NCBI GenBank assembly: GCA_013176395.1
Contig: JABMLP010000011.1
Location: 558,001 to 622,000, forward strand
DNA from: Venturia oleaginea
Lineage: Eukaryota > Ascomycota > Dothideomycetes > Venturiales > Venturiaceae
Reading direction: 5' to 3'
DNA: 64,000 nucleotides
This document shows positions 1 through 13,985 of the stretch, one piece after another. The notes beneath the pieces were generated by a model, which ran no database searches, was not told the origin of the DNA, and saw nothing but the letters and a program-made list of their open reading frames with translations. The stretch's first letter is position 1, and each line of letters begins with the position of its first letter. The position numbers and the translations under genes are program-made.

Positions 1-386
1 CAAGTACTATGCAAAGGTGCCTGTCGTCAAGGCTTTCCAGCCGAAGATGCCATGTTCGAGCTCACTCGTATCCAACATCTAGGGAGTTTGTGGAGAAGCA
101 GTTCCCGTGACGAGGTCCAACAAAGTTACGACAATTTGTAATTTCTCGGCATGTACCGTGTCTATTCTCGTTCCAAATGCGAGAATAGAAACAAAACAGG
201 TGTGGAACAATGACTCAATCTGGGTAACTATGACGTCGGTATTCATTTGTAACCACTTCCTGGAATGGGACTGAATTTATTCCTCTCGCTTTGGTATCGA
301 GGCAGGCTGTTCTAAGCTTACAGGAAGACGTGAACCTTTTAGACCCTTTGGAGATGGTAGGCCTACTGAGTATTGCTTCCAATTTT
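1..386. other. Window edge, no gene seen
   Basis: This is the 3' flank of the RGG-box gene. I see no convincing reading frame, RNA gene or repeat in it. Confidence 0.4.
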
Positions 387-1466
387 TCACCCTCTTTGGT
401 TCTTCTTCTTGACCGCACTAGCTTGCTCATCCTCACTAGCCTTCCTCTTCTTCACCTTCACCTCAGGTTTAGTCTCAGGGGACACAGCCACTTCGATTTT
501 GTCAAGTTCGTCGAAAGAATAGTCGACCAGATCTTCTTGGTTCGTGTAAGCACCCAAAGTGAAATCAAGTTCGGTCTCATAAGGTGCCCACTCCTCCACC
601 TCCTCCTGTTCTACTACCACTTCTTTATCGGCGGCATCGGCCTCAACTTCTTTGTTAGCCTCGACCTCGGCCTCTTTTTTCTCTCCAGCTTCAGCTAGCG
701 TCTTCATTGCCTCGCTCGAGTTCTTCATGGCACCTCTTGCTCGATTCTTTCTTGGAACTGGTTTGGCGTTGACCTCGATCTTCTCGGCACTCTCGCCTTT
801 CCCGGAAGCAATCTCCCTGACAAGCAGTCCTTCATTCTCATCTTCGGGCGCAACAATCTTCCTCTTTTTCACGCCAGTTTCCTCGACACTAACCTCTTTC
901 CCTCTGACTTTATCCAACTGGCTTTTCAACAACTTATTCTCCGCCTCCAACTCTTCCATCATTTTTTCAAAGTCCGTCAAGTTCTTGATGAGGTTGCCGC
1001 TCCTTTCACGCAACTCTGCGTTTTCTATGATCAATTTCTTGTTCTCTTCCTTCAGCTCGGCATTTTCTCCAGACAATTGATTCTTTTCGTCCTCCAATTG
1101 CAAGAATTTGCCCAGCGTTGTATTGTACAGGACATGTAGGTTGGCCAAACTCTCCAAAGCCGACATCGGGTTGCTGCCGGAAAATTGTCGTTGTGGTTGA
1201 GAGTAGTTATTGTTGTTATTGTTGCAAGGATGAGGCGTCCAGTTTCCATACGAGTTGTCGAAACCAACTAGTGGCCTTTGAGGTTGTTGTTGGCTATAGG
1301 GGTTGTGGGGGTAGCTTTGATTGCCTCCGTGACCGGTCGTTGGATTGTGAGTATTGTATGGACCACCACCTCTTGGACCGCCTGGTGGACCACCCCTCCC
1401 TCCTCGAACACCTCTTCGGCCGCCTGGAGCTCCGCCTCGCGGAAGTTGTGGATGTACATTACTCAT
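387..1466 (-). CDS. RGG-box and coiled-coil protein, unknown function
   Basis: A single uninterrupted frame of 359 codons starts with MSNVHPQLPRGG. Residues 10 to 35 form a glycine/arginine-rich RGG block, which in known proteins binds RNA and is arginine-methylated. A Gly/Asn/Gln/Pro-rich low-complexity stretch follows to about residue 100. Residues about 105 to 190 are a heptad-like Leu/Glu/Lys/Asn-rich region typical of a coiled coil. The rest is acidic and alternates with basic clusters (KKRK, KKRKASE) that could act as nuclear localisation signals. I do not recognise an enzymatic domain. The architecture suggests an RNA-binding or ribonucleoprotein scaffold role, which is inference. The start is the first ATG of the frame, and no intron is needed. 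Confidence 0.7.
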   Translation of the reverse strand: MSNVHPQLPRGGAPGGRRGVRGGRGGPPGGPRGGGPYNTHNPTTGHGGNQSYPHNPYSQQQPQRPLVGFDNSYGNWTPHPCNNNNNNYSQPQRQFSGSNPMSALESLANLHVLYNTTLGKFLQLEDEKNQLSGENAELKEENKKLIIENAELRERSGNLIKNLTDFEKMMEELEAENKLLKSQLDKVRGKEVSVEETGVKKRKIVAPEDENEGLLVREIASGKGESAEKIEVNAKPVPRKNRARGAMKNSSEAMKTLAEAGEKKEAEVEANKEVEADAADKEVVVEQEEVEEWAPYETELDFTLGAYTNQEDLVDYSFDELDKIEVAVSPETKPEVKVKKRKASEDEQASAVKKKNQRG

Positions 1467-1787
1467 CTTGGGTGATTTTGCGGCCTTGGTGTTGATGTTG
1501 TTGGTGACGTTTTGAGAGAATGAGGTGTTTGAAGACGATGATGGTGTTTGTTTGAAGAAGCGAGGAGACTTGTGGAACGATATATCGATATTGATGTTGA
1601 CGGTTACGTTTTCAATCTACGTGAAGCAAAGAAAGACCTTTGCTGTTGTTCGGAGGTGAAGTTCTTGCTAGTTCTTTGATGATTAGTCAATGTCATGATC
1701 GCACCTGCAAACGGGGCCTCGTTTCACAACGCACTCAACACTTTGAACGCGAAGAACTTCTGAGTTTAACACTCAACGTTCGCACAC
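1467..1787. other. Intergenic, likely promoter of the RGG-box gene
   Basis: This is the upstream side of the minus-strand RGG-box gene and the 3' side of the next minus-strand gene. I recognise no specific regulatory motif. Confidence 0.3.
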
Positions 1788-2085
1788 TCACCCCGCCACC
1801 ATAATCTCGCTCTCATGCGCAACCACCTCATCCTCATACTCTTTCACCCGCTGACAATGGTCTAACTCATCCCTCGCACCATCGCAGATATGCCGATAAC
1901 TCTTCACCACCCTCTCGCCCGTTTCCGAGTCCCCAAACGCAGCATTATGAAGCATGAGCTGCTTCAAAGCAATTTCTCGGCGCCACATCGCCTCTATAAT
2001 CTCCTAATACTTCGCCTTCCGCTCTCAGAGTGTTTGGTTTTCTGTTCCATCCCCATGGGAGTTGAATAAATTGGCTTGCGCCCAT
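1788..2085 (-). pseudogene. Small acidic protein, tandem paralog A, frameshifted
   Basis: The frame starts MGASQFIQLPWG at 2085, directly after a CAG that could be an intron acceptor. The second half (from MWRREIALKQLML, stop at 1788) is in another frame, offset by one base, and no GT donor lies between the two parts. The C-terminal tail (YRHICDGARDELDH, then EYEDEVVAHESEI) aligns by eye with the tail of the next gene (YNHMLEASEDEAHMF, then EYEAWAREHEEEI), and both begin MG(A/S). I read this as a divergent tandem duplicate broken by a one-base shift. The function is unknown. Confidence 0.4.
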
Positions 2086-2461
2086 CTGGTCGGTGTTAGT
2101 GATAATGGACGTCGTGTGCTGAAGGAGGGACTTACTTTGAGCCTTTGCGTTTGTTGATTGTTTTTGAGATGAAGAGGCTGGACGCGTTGAGTTTCTTACG
2201 GCACACACGTGTGTTGATGCGAGTCATGACTTTTTCAGTGCTTGACTTTTTCAGAGAGCTGCATCTCACGAATACTTTTACACCCTCTCGATGCTTGAAT
2301 ACATGGAGCGATGTGCCAGCGTTATGTTGTCCCAAATCTCCACATAACCTGTCTTCACCCATATAATATATCCGCACCCATTCCTATATCTTCCTGATCC
2401 ATCCACGATCTGACCGGGAACCCTGATCCATCCTCCTCAAAGCAGAAACCCCTGCCAATAA

Positions 2462-2863
2462 TCAAGCATTCCAAATCTCCTCCTCATGCTCCCGAGCCCA
2501 CGCCTCATACTCCCCCAAAACCCTACAAGCAACCTCATAAAACATATGTGCCTCATCCTCCGAAGCCTCAAGCATATGATTATACCCAATAGAAATAGCC
2601 TCGTTCATCTCCTCATCCCATTCTTGATCAATACCGGGGGTTATAAGCATCCACTGTTTGATCTCGATGATGGAACGCCAGCTTTCTTCGACTATGAGGA
2701 GCATGATGGCGACTCGTTCCTCGCGTCGTTGTCTTAGCTCCCTCAGTTCTTGTCTTTGTTCGTCATTCTCTGCGATTCTTGAGTTTAGTTGGTGGGATTG
2801 GTGACGGATGCGACATTGGTGGGTTGAGCCGATGCCTAGGAGGCTGGATTGGAAGGATCCCAT
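2462..2863 (-). CDS. Small acidic protein, tandem paralog B, unknown function
   Basis: The frame of 133 codons starts MGSFQSSLLGIG, immediately downstream of a CAG that looks like an intron acceptor, so a 5' UTR intron is possible. The MGxxxS start fits the N-myristoylation consensus, which is inference. The middle is a Glu/Arg/Gln-rich helix (RQELRELRQRREERVA), followed by an acidic, aromatic helical C-terminus ending EEEIWNA. It resembles the broken neighbour at 1788-2085 in start and tail. I do not recognise a named family. The frame stays open upstream of the chosen ATG, but those residues look like spliced-out intron. Confidence 0.5.
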   Translation of the reverse strand: MGSFQSSLLGIGSTHQCRIRHQSHQLNSRIAENDEQRQELRELRQRREERVAIMLLIVEESWRSIIEIKQWMLITPGIDQEWDEEMNEAISIGYNHMLEASEDEAHMFYEVACRVLGEYEAWAREHEEEIWNA

Positions 2864-2989
2864 CTGTGTTGAATCAGTATTTTCGGTTCGTATATTGGCG
2901 CGAGGTGAACTTACTTTGTGACTTCTGGGTATTGTTGTTTGCTGTTGAAACAGACACACGCATCGACGTATCTTTGTAGCGATGTTTGT

Positions 2990-4540
2990 TTGTTGTGTGA
3001 CGTAATACGTAGTTATGCAGCCTTGCGAATGTTAATATCCTTCATCCCAGGCCAAGGAGTCTGGTTCCGACCATGTCTGCTCAGTAACGCGTTTGAACAT
3101 GCTCTGTTGAGAACATAGTATCGACTTGTAGATCGAAATCGATAAATTTCTGCGAGGGCAATAAATTTCTGGAAATATCAACTTGAGCGATACGAAACGA
3201 TTACAAAACCTCCATTATTCCCATAAATAAGATGGGGACCATGTATACTTCAATCATTCATGTCCATCTAGCATCGCTCCCATCATCCTCCACCAGAGAA
3301 TCGTTGGCGGAGTGCGAGCTGGTCATCTTAGAATGGACGAAGTCGCTCAAATCTCTCCGAATGTCCAGTACGATACCAAAGAGTTTCATACCACGCAGCT
3401 CGTGAATAGAAGCCGCCATGAGTGCCTGCATCATATCTTTATACTAGATACTCCATATTCTGACCTTCGTATAGTCGATAAACAACGCCTTAAAGGCCCC
3501 GATATCCTCACGCCACCTGGCTGCCTTAAATCCAGTAAAATCATCGTCCAGGGTGCTATTCTCAGCCCTCAGGGAACCGATAATGAGTTGCTGCGACTGG
3601 ACGGTAGCGTCGGCAGTACGGCACGTTCTTACAGACGGCCGACTTTACCTCGTAGGTATTCGACTTCGTGGTAAGTAGGTACCCAGACTCGGACTAAATC
3701 ATTTTCGTTGAGGGCATGTTTGAGCTCTGTCTATTCTATCAGCTCAGAACTAATATAGTAACATCACCGTGCTCACCCACGTCTCTAGAAGGAAATGTGT
3801 AGAGTACCCCTGCGCGAAAGGTAGGGATCTAATAGGTTTGAGCATTGTCGTTGAGCTCTGCACGTTTCGTTAGTCAAAATCATTATGTAAGGATCATTGT
3901 ACTTACCCATGTCTGCAGGTGGAAGTGTGCTGTTTATTCGTGTAACTTAGTTACCTTCGACGCCGAAGTTATTCGGTCGTCTGGATGGGTAATACTTCAT
4001 CTTAGTAGCTTTAAGCGTTATTGTTGTTACTCTTGGTGATTACACTATGCCAGGCTTGAAGAAGATCGGTCTCTTCGAGCGCATCAGAAAGAGTAGCCCG
4101 AGCTCTTCAGCCTCGTCTGCATCACGAGGTCTTCTACCGAGTTAGACAATCGCGATGCGGGTTCAAGAGCGATAATCTTCTGGCGCAATATCTTTCACAT
4201 TGCCAGAAAATTCTCGATATCGATTTTGAAATCATATAGGGCTACTAGAAAGCGAGTCTTCGAAGCTGAGGCGGATTGAAATGCCTGGAAGGCGCGTCTA
4301 GCAGAGTCATCGCTGAAATGCCATGGAAATGACTGATCATGTGAAAACTTGTATCACTGCGACCGATAATCGTCAAGATAATACGATACCGCTCAAGATC
4401 TTGAATTGTCGGTAGGAGTGACGATCAAGAATTGCTCGACGATCCAATTGCTCTTCGCCCTGCGCGACAATTTTTCAACATACCACTGACGTTTCTCCAT
4501 GCCCACAATTTCGTCCTGCAAGCCTTGAATATGGCGAGGC
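2990..4540. other. Degraded intergenic region with weak coding relics
   Basis: No intact gene is visible. On the minus strand between about 4060 and 4430 there are short protein-like stretches in changing frames (for example RYRIILTIIGRSDTSF and KTRFLVALYDFKIDIENFL). They recall the helical N-terminal regions of fungal STAND/NACHT-type proteins, but that resemblance is weak. Frames are interrupted by stops every few tens of codons. I treat the stretch as decayed sequence. Confidence 0.3.
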
Positions 4541-4542
4541 TT

Positions 4543-5298
4543 TCAACCCACTTTCCCCATTCTCCTCATTCTCTTCCAAATTCCCAAATGTCCCAGACCT
4601 CTCCTTCCGATCCTCCACGAACATCTGCTCTTCCCGCCCACATCCTTCTCGGTGGTACTCTCAGAAGCCCCACAACTTATTAAAGATCTCATCGTCGCCC
4701 TCTCCAAGCACTGCGTCCACTCTGCCTCCAACCCCAAAACCGAAGTACTTCCATCATTGTGAGAGCTCGCCCTTGTTCTCACTCCCGCATTCGTTAATTT
4801 TGTGAAACGCAGCGAAGAAGTAAAGAGCAGAGAATGCCTCCTCACATTGCCTCGTTCAGCACCAGCTTCCGCATCCACAGAACAAGAGGACTTTGGTGAC
4901 ATCGTCAGCCTGAACACAGATCGTGGACTAGCCGGGCCAACATCGCTGGTGAAGTCCATTGAAGTGACTGCGTGGTGGTTCGGGAAAGTGACATTTTGTG
5001 AATTCGGTGATGGAATGGGTGTCGAAACAACTTCAATCCTCGTCGTGACCAAAATCTCTTTTCTCGATCTTATCCCTCCTTTTTCGGCAACGTTTTTGAT
5101 GAACATCTTTATTCGCTTTTGTTGGTGGTGAAGCTGGCAATTTAACCAACGGGCCTTGCTCTTTTCATGGCTGTCAGGTGAAACGCGCATATCCGAAATC
5201 AACAAAGAACTCTGCATCGTCTCTGTTTGTTTGTCCGTTGTCGTGGATAATCCGACGGCTTCGTCGTCAATGTCTGAGTCACTGTCGAGACATGCCAT
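4543..5298 (-). CDS. Hypothetical protein, low confidence
   Basis: A 251-codon open frame begins MACLDSDSDIDDEAVG. It has an acidic start, Ser/Thr/Pro-rich middle (VVSTPIPSPNSQ) and a basic, tryptophan-containing C-terminus ending GIWKRMRRMGKVG. No domain, signal peptide or membrane segment is evident. The length is above what chance usually gives, but composition and lack of motifs leave open that it is a relic or an accidental frame. Confidence 0.3.
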   Translation of the reverse strand: MACLDSDSDIDDEAVGLSTTTDKQTETMQSSLLISDMRVSPDSHEKSKARWLNCQLHHQQKRIKMFIKNVAEKGGIRSRKEILVTTRIEVVSTPIPSPNSQNVTFPNHHAVTSMDFTSDVGPASPRSVFRLTMSPKSSCSVDAEAGAERGNVRRHSLLFTSSLRFTKLTNAGVRTRASSHNDGSTSVLGLEAEWTQCLERATMRSLISCGASESTTEKDVGGKSRCSWRIGRRGLGHLGIWKRMRRMGKVG

Positions 5299-5930
5299 CG
5301 TATTTGCCGAGCGTTTTGATATTCAATAGCGCGCCCAGAAGAATGGCGATTGGTAAGGCTCGGAGATCATGATCTAGTCGGCTCAACACGTCTACTTGTG
5401 ATGTATAGCCATGGCCTGGAAGTTGTGGTCTTGTCGTGAGTAGTTGAGGCACAAAAACCATTCGTCGTAAGGCAATGACCCAGCCCAAGGCATCAACAAG
5501 AGGATATACTTCAGGAACGCAGTCACCAGATCAACTTGACGTCACCACCTCTGATCTATATCTATGAACCTCTGGCAATGTTGGCAGAGAAGGAAAGAGC
5601 CAAAATCTCATCGAGGAGGGTATCGAGGTCAAGTGGAGCTACAACGTTGCATGATAAGAGAGCCTCCCGGCGGAAATGTCGTGTTTCGTCTCAAACGGGA
5701 AGTAGAGCAGCCAGAGATGCCAAAAGGCAACAAAAGGAAAAGCTAGAGAAGAGAAGAGGTAAATATATCTTACATGCAAATCTTACATTTTCTTTGTTCA
5801 AGTCTTCTGCTACCTCCGCGCTTACACTATTCCACCCTTCATACTGGGGCCGTTCGCGTGGCTCAATTAACGAGGCCGCATGAGCCCAATCCAAGTTGTG
5901 AACCTGTGTATCGCCACTTGAATTGCAGCC
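5299..5930. other. Intergenic, no gene supported
   Basis: This lies between the hypothetical ORF and the 3' end of the GluRS gene. Open frames exist on both strands, but none shows a domain or splice logic. Confidence 0.3.
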
Positions 5931-8876
<2,946 letters not shown>

Positions 8877-10521
8877 TCAATCAAGAACCAAATGACACAA
8901 CGTCCCACTCGCCCCAATAAACCTCAAATACAACAACTTCTTATCCGGCAGAAACATGGTGCTCGTAAAGGGCACATCATAGAAGGTGAGTAAGCTCTGG
9001 ATAATCTGTGCTGTGGTATATGTCATCAGCTTGTAGCCTGGCTGAATATATCTTATTTGGGTGGTTGAGTGAGACACGCCGGGTTCAGTTCGACGTTGTG
9101 AATGTGGAGGAGAAGAAGAGATGCAGGAGAGTGAGGGATGATGAATGAGGTGTGTGAGGAGGCAGGAGGAGGGACAGAGAAAAAACAAAGGGAAGGCATA
9201 CTGTTAGCCTGCTTAATCTCGTTTCCCGAATTCGGCACCGAGAACATTGGCGGTTCGCGACACGCCATAGGCGCAAGCGGCTGACTCAGATTCGTAACCT
9301 TCGAATTCTGCAGTCTAGAATCTGCGAGTGACCTATCGTCTCATCAGTCCCAATCTTACCCGAAACAAAACATCTTCATCCCTAAACATAAGTAGGACAG
9401 AAGTAGACAAACCTCTCAAACTCATCATCCATCCTATACTTCATCCCCGCCAAGCCCTGTCTGACAACAAACTCAACATTTCCCATCATAATCTCAAAGA
9501 GATGACTGACCGGCTCCCTAATTGGAGCCTCAACAATATGATGTCCAACTTTCTGCCTCTTCCTCTTCGGTTCAGGACTCACCTGCCTCCCCCTCGGCTC
9601 CATCTGCCTATGGAACACAGGCTGACCCTGTACATGATGACGCATATGCGGTGGCGGAGGCGTCATAGGATGATTCCTGTGTTCAGCCATGACTCTGTGG
9701 AATTTTGGTTGGGGTGCTGTTTGTTGTTGGCGATGAGGATGGGGATGGCCCATGTTGGCCGGTGGGCGCATGCCTAGTCTAATTTCTGGTGGGACGATGT
9801 GGGATCTACGGCGGCCGTCGGAGAAGCGGTCAAGTGCCATTTGAGGATCCTCTATCACGGAGGCGTTTGCGTATTCTGGATATATGTCTTGTGGGCGGTT
9901 TTGTCGCGGGGTTTGTATGTGCTGTTGCGAATGTAAAGGAGGAGGGTGTGCCTGAAACTGTTCATCAGATGATACTCGCGTATCATTTGTGTAAGTGTAG
10001 CCGAGTTTGGTGTCCGGTCTGAATGGACTCGCCAGTGTATGTGTGGCTGCATGCTTGCGATCGCTAGTCCATGGCAGAGGGCTGCTGACATCCAGTTTGT
10101 AGTCAATCTTGAAGTTATCGTCAAACATAGTGGCCTTGCCAAATATCGCTTCCATGTCCTCTGTTGAAAAAAGTGCTGGGTCTGCTGATTCGTTCTTCAG
10201 TCCGTCAATGTGTGCCGGAATGAGGAGTTCCTCGGGCGCTTCATTGTTGATGTCATAGGCTGCCCTGTTGTTCGTGAAAGTCTCTGCATTTTCATCCTTG
10301 ACTTGAGTGGGCGTCGACGGCTCGATGGAAGGAATAGCAGTGTCTGGTTCGAACAAATCCCGATACTCATCATCGGAGCAATGTGTGTCATTTCCTGAGA
10401 TCGGCGATGTTGCGGAGGGTGGTTTTATATTCTGTTGCAAGACACCTACCTCCTGCTCATTGAAGTCCGGGAACCCATTGAAATTGGTACTTTGGAGATC
10501 ACTTATGGTGAGCTCGTCCAT
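8877..10521 (-). CDS. Disordered nuclear protein with bipartite-like NLS, unknown function
   Basis: Three exons join in frame: 10521-9413, 9332-9202 and 9037-8877, giving about 466 residues. The start MDELTISDLQST is the first methionine after a probable 5' intron. The frame is open further upstream, but that part looks non-coding. Residues 1-330 are Pro/His/Gln/Asp-rich and predicted disordered, with acidic patches. A basic cluster EPKRKRQKVGHH about residue 350 looks like a nuclear localisation signal. It precedes the only ordered-looking part, VSHLFEIMMGNVEFVVRQG and the residues after it, which continue into a C-terminal hydrophobic segment (LPDKKLLYLRFIGASG). The composition suggests a transcription or chromatin regulator, which is inference. 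I recognise no named domain. Confidence 0.6.
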
Positions 10522-11543
10522 CGAAGCAAGGGTGGACCGGCACCTGAGATGAAGAAGTACACCACAGGAGTATGTGTTTGAGAACGAGGACATCATCAGA
10601 AATCCTAACAAACTTGATCTTTATTAGAAAAGACAACGCGACGTGTTTGAGACAAGGGGCTGGGTATGCAGCAACGTCGATGCTCGTGGCTGCCTGCGTG
10701 GAGAAACTTTTCAGATGCCAGCATCCGAGACTCATATATATTCATACGATACTGAGAAGATAATGGGAAACATGGATGGTCGGATTATGATCTGATGGAA
10801 CGGAATTGAGGAAAGATGGAAAGCCGCTGAAAAGGACAGAGGGTGAGATGCGAAAATGACACGAGTCAAAAAATGAGCACTAATAAGATTGAATATGCTG
10901 GTCAACATCTGAAGATCGTTTGTTTGATTGTGGTACGAACAAGGAATAGGCCAGACGTCAAACGCAGGCACCCGTTGATTACCACTTTTCAAACCTCCCT
11001 CCCCCAAGCTTGAACACTATCGGGTGACAAAAGTTTGTTGCAAAAGCTCAACGGCCACTATTCCGAACCCGATGATCGCCAGCGCGTAGTTGGCATCTCC
11101 ACTTGATCTGGAGTTCAAGATGGATCCAGTGTGCTTCATTGCTCGGCATGCCCCCTATATGCAGCTGTTCCATCGACCTCCTCGTAGCGATGATCCAAGT
11201 CATGATGGTCGATGACTGCTCGTAGAAAAAGGACTGGGCAGATTTTGTCGCTTCATGATCAAAGCATTACAGAGGCCGAACCTGGGCCGCCTTGAAGTAT
11301 GCAATTGCCCGCCTTTGTGAAGCTTCTGCAGGTGGTCATCAAGCTCTGCCTGACGTATGATCGCGTTTCTTTGTTTTCGTATCCTCCCGTCAAGCGAATG
11401 GCGAGACCAAGCCAGTGTGGCAGATGAGCTCAGACACGGCGTGAAGTGAGTGTCTCTAGTGTATGCCGAGTGATCCAAAATTCGAAAAGTTCCCAGATTT
11501 AAAGTATTCCAACAATTGATCCATACCCTCCAACTATCCTCCT
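10522..11543. other. Intergenic, about 1 kb
   Basis: The region upstream of the NLS protein probably contains its promoter and 5' exon or intron. No coding frame with recognisable features is seen on either strand. Confidence 0.35.
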
Positions 11544-11924
11544 TCATACAGCACCAGGCGGAGAAGGTAACGGCTTGTCCGGCAGTGGTCGATCTGGCAG
11601 GGGCTTTGACAGATTGGGTGTCCGCTGAATCTCGAAGCTCTCAGCATCGTGGTAGCCTTCGTCTTCGTCTTCATCTTGTATCCGTATGATTGGCACGCGT
11701 TTGTATCCCTGATTGTTTCGCAGGCTGAATAGATTGACCGAAGGGTTATTCTTGTATTGCGCCCAGGCACCGGTGCACACTCGGAAGAGGATGTATGAGA
11801 GGATGGCGGCGAAGAGGACAGCGGCAACGCGGAGGAGTATGGATAGCCAGAGCGAATCTTCGCTGGGAGGCACAGTCGAACCTGGAGTTCCGTCGAAGAC
11901 ACCACCGGGGCCTCCGCCTGCCAT
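11544..11924 (-). CDS. Small single-pass membrane protein
   Basis: The frame MAGGGPGGVFDGTPG encodes 126 residues. Upstream codons are open but look like 5' UTR. One clear hydrophobic helix of about 25 residues (SLWLSILLRVAAVLFAAILS and onward to LFRV) sits near residues 25-50. A cytosolic-looking tail follows with an acidic run (DEDEDEG) and a proline-rich end of repeated LPD(R/K)PLP units near the C-terminus, which could bind SH3-type domains (inference). No cysteine-rich or enzymatic motif is present. The family is not recognised. Confidence 0.55.
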   Translation of the reverse strand: MAGGGPGGVFDGTPGSTVPPSEDSLWLSILLRVAAVLFAAILSYILFRVCTGAWAQYKNNPSVNLFSLRNNQGYKRVPIIRIQDEDEDEGYHDAESFEIQRTPNLSKPLPDRPLPDKPLPSPPGAV

Positions 11925-12416
11925 TGTTGGATTTGATGATGTTTCGATTGGAGAGAGGTTGTGATAGTCGAGGGGAAGGCGATTGGCGAGTAGAGGTGGT
12001 TGTGTATGTACAGTACAGGACTCGGGGTTGAATGCAAAGAAAGCTGGGTTGAGCGGACGTCTCGACAACTATCTAATGATCGGCAGTACTCTCCTTTGGG
12101 ACTGGTCGAGACTTTGGTGTCGATTCCGGAGGGCCGAAACGCCGACAGCTTCAAACGGCACAACTGAAATGATTGGAAGATTTTACAGAACACTCTCTCT
12201 GCTTAACACTTCCCAGATATTACTCGTGACTGGACTTCACTCACGACTCTCGTGGTACTGCCATAAGACGTTCTCGGATATGTCCTCATCTCGACGCTCC
12301 TTTCTCGAATCCCGATATGATGGGTTGAGACTAAGCCGCAAGATGGCCTGCGACTTCGATTGCATAGCCACGTTGAAGAAATGAACCCCTTGACAGTGCA
12401 TCGCAGACTACATAAA

Positions 12417-12439
12417 TAGGCATAGGCATAGGCATAGGC
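12417..12439. repeat. Hexanucleotide microsatellite (TAGGCA)n
   Basis: Nearly four copies of TAGGCA run in tandem in the region upstream of the F-box gene. The unit differs from the usual fungal telomere unit TTAGGG, and the tract is too short to be telomeric. Confidence 0.8.
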
Positions 12440-12587
12440 CCAAGGACGACGCAGATGTCCCCGCTGAACATCCCACAATCCACATGCACAAAGATGGTCC
12501 TGCGAACGAAAGCCTAGAACATCCTCTCAGGTGCTCCCTTGCGTCCACCTTTCTGACCTTACAATTCGACCCTGGGAACCCCTCACC

Positions 12588-13985
12588 ATGAAGTCAAAAT
12601 CCAGACAAGATGATGAGATATCCTGTTGGATCGGAAAGAAGCTCAACAAACTTCGCGGCCTGAAAGACGCGATAACAGACGAAAGGCCCCATAGCAACCA
12701 CCTCGAAACTGTCTCCAGCTCTGCAGGTGAATCTCCTCAACTTCGAGATGAAGCCGTAGAAACTGTACTGCAAGGCCTGATGAAGGCAACCTCGCCATCG
12801 GTCGTCTTGAACTGTACGCTGGTCTGCAAGCAATGGTCACGTGTTGGGAGAGGAGTATTACAACAAGCCAATCGCTCCCGCGAACTGCCAGAGGAGATCT
12901 TGATGGATATCTTCGAGCGAATCAACTTCGGTCCCAGTAGAACGCAGGAATCGATAACTGCCGATATTGCCAGTTGCGCCGCGACTTGCCAGCAGTGGAG
13001 ACGCATCGCTTCGCCTTTGCTCTACCAGCATTTCGTTCTTAATGTCAATTATCATCATACGGCTACCAAGGAATACAAGTTTGACCCACCTTTCAAGCTG
13101 TGGTGGTGGCAGCCTTTTCAGATTCCCATGTTTGCCACCTCGATGCAGACTCTCACAGTCGAACTTCACTTCAACGAGGCTGGCCCAGCAGATCGAAGGA
13201 TCACTCTTATAGGCTTCATCACTTCGTTGCCCAGTCTGACCACCCTTTCGATCCGGGCGGCGCCGTTGATGCAACAACATTACATCTCTCGCGCTCAACT
13301 GGCGCTCATTATCGACGCAATTCCACCTACTGTCACAAACTTCGAACTCGATACTAAAGGTCGCGACGCGTCCAGCAGCCTCGCTAGGAAGAACTACATG
13401 TTATGCGAAGCTCTCAACACATTGTTGCCTCAACTTCGCCATTTGAGACTGAGAATGGGCGTCATGTGTCCCTTATTTCTCACAGCCACAGGCGTAACGG
13501 CTGACACCAAGTATCCCAATCTCGAAGTTTGTACAATATTCCTACTCACAAGGGATCTATGCAGACCAGCTGCCTGTTGTCGTCCGCACCAGTGGAGCCT
13601 CGAGAACAGACCCGACGACAAACTCATCGCTCGTCTTTCAGAAAAGCTCGACGTGGATTGTTTTCCGAATTTGAAAAGAATGATTTGGGCACATCCAGAG
13701 AGAATCACACATATCGCCGGTCCTGCATACGGACACAGTTCTCTCGATAGATCTGTTGAGGTCAAGAGGTGGAGGAATGCGACACGTGGTTGGGCTGTGG
13801 AGAAGTTCGACATCATGGAGACTACGTCTGTCGAAAGTAGATATTGTTTCAGCCGCCAACATGAGTCATCGCTAGGGCCAGAAAATAGGGCGAAAGCCGG
13901 GGTCAATAGTTTGGAGGCAGAGGAGTGGGTTGAGGGGGACGCCGCGTGGATTTCTGATGCCAATGGCGCAAGGAGACCGAAGTGA
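12588..13985 (+). CDS. F-box domain protein
   Basis: The single-exon frame from MKSKSRQDDEIS (a good Kozak context, CACCATG) encodes 465 residues. The frame is open for 19 more codons upstream with a weaker ATG. Residues about 100-155 contain an F-box-like motif (ELPEEILMDIFERINFG), followed by SCAATCQQWRRIASPLLYQHF, the typical second half in fungal F-box proteins. An earlier segment (SPSVVLNCTLVCKQWSRVGR) looks like a partial, duplicated F-box remnant. The remaining part has leucine-rich-repeat-like spacing. Such proteins usually act as substrate adaptors of SCF ubiquitin ligases, but the substrate cannot be read from sequence. Confidence 0.75.
   Translation: MKSKSRQDDEISCWIGKKLNKLRGLKDAITDERPHSNHLETVSSSAGESPQLRDEAVETVLQGLMKATSPSVVLNCTLVCKQWSRVGRGVLQQANRSRELPEEILMDIFERINFGPSRTQESITADIASCAATCQQWRRIASPLLYQHFVLNVNYHHTATKEYKFDPPFKLWWWQPFQIPMFATSMQTLTVELHFNEAGPADRRITLIGFITSLPSLTTLSIRAAPLMQQHYISRAQLALIIDAIPPTVTNFELDTKGRDASSSLARKNYMLCEALNTLLPQLRHLRLRMGVMCPLFLTATGVTADTKYPNLEVCTIFLLTRDLCRPAACCRPHQWSLENRPDDKLIARLSEKLDVDCFPNLKRMIWAHPERITHIAGPAYGHSSLDRSVEVKRWRNATRGWAVEKFDIMETTSVESRYCFSRQHESSLGPENRAKAGVNSLEAEEWVEGDAAWISDANGARRPK

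Noticed and set aside
12417..12439. TAGGCA repeats as a telomere or interstitial telomeric sequence
   Set aside because: The unit differs from TTAGGG and only about four copies exist, so a microsatellite is the simpler reading.
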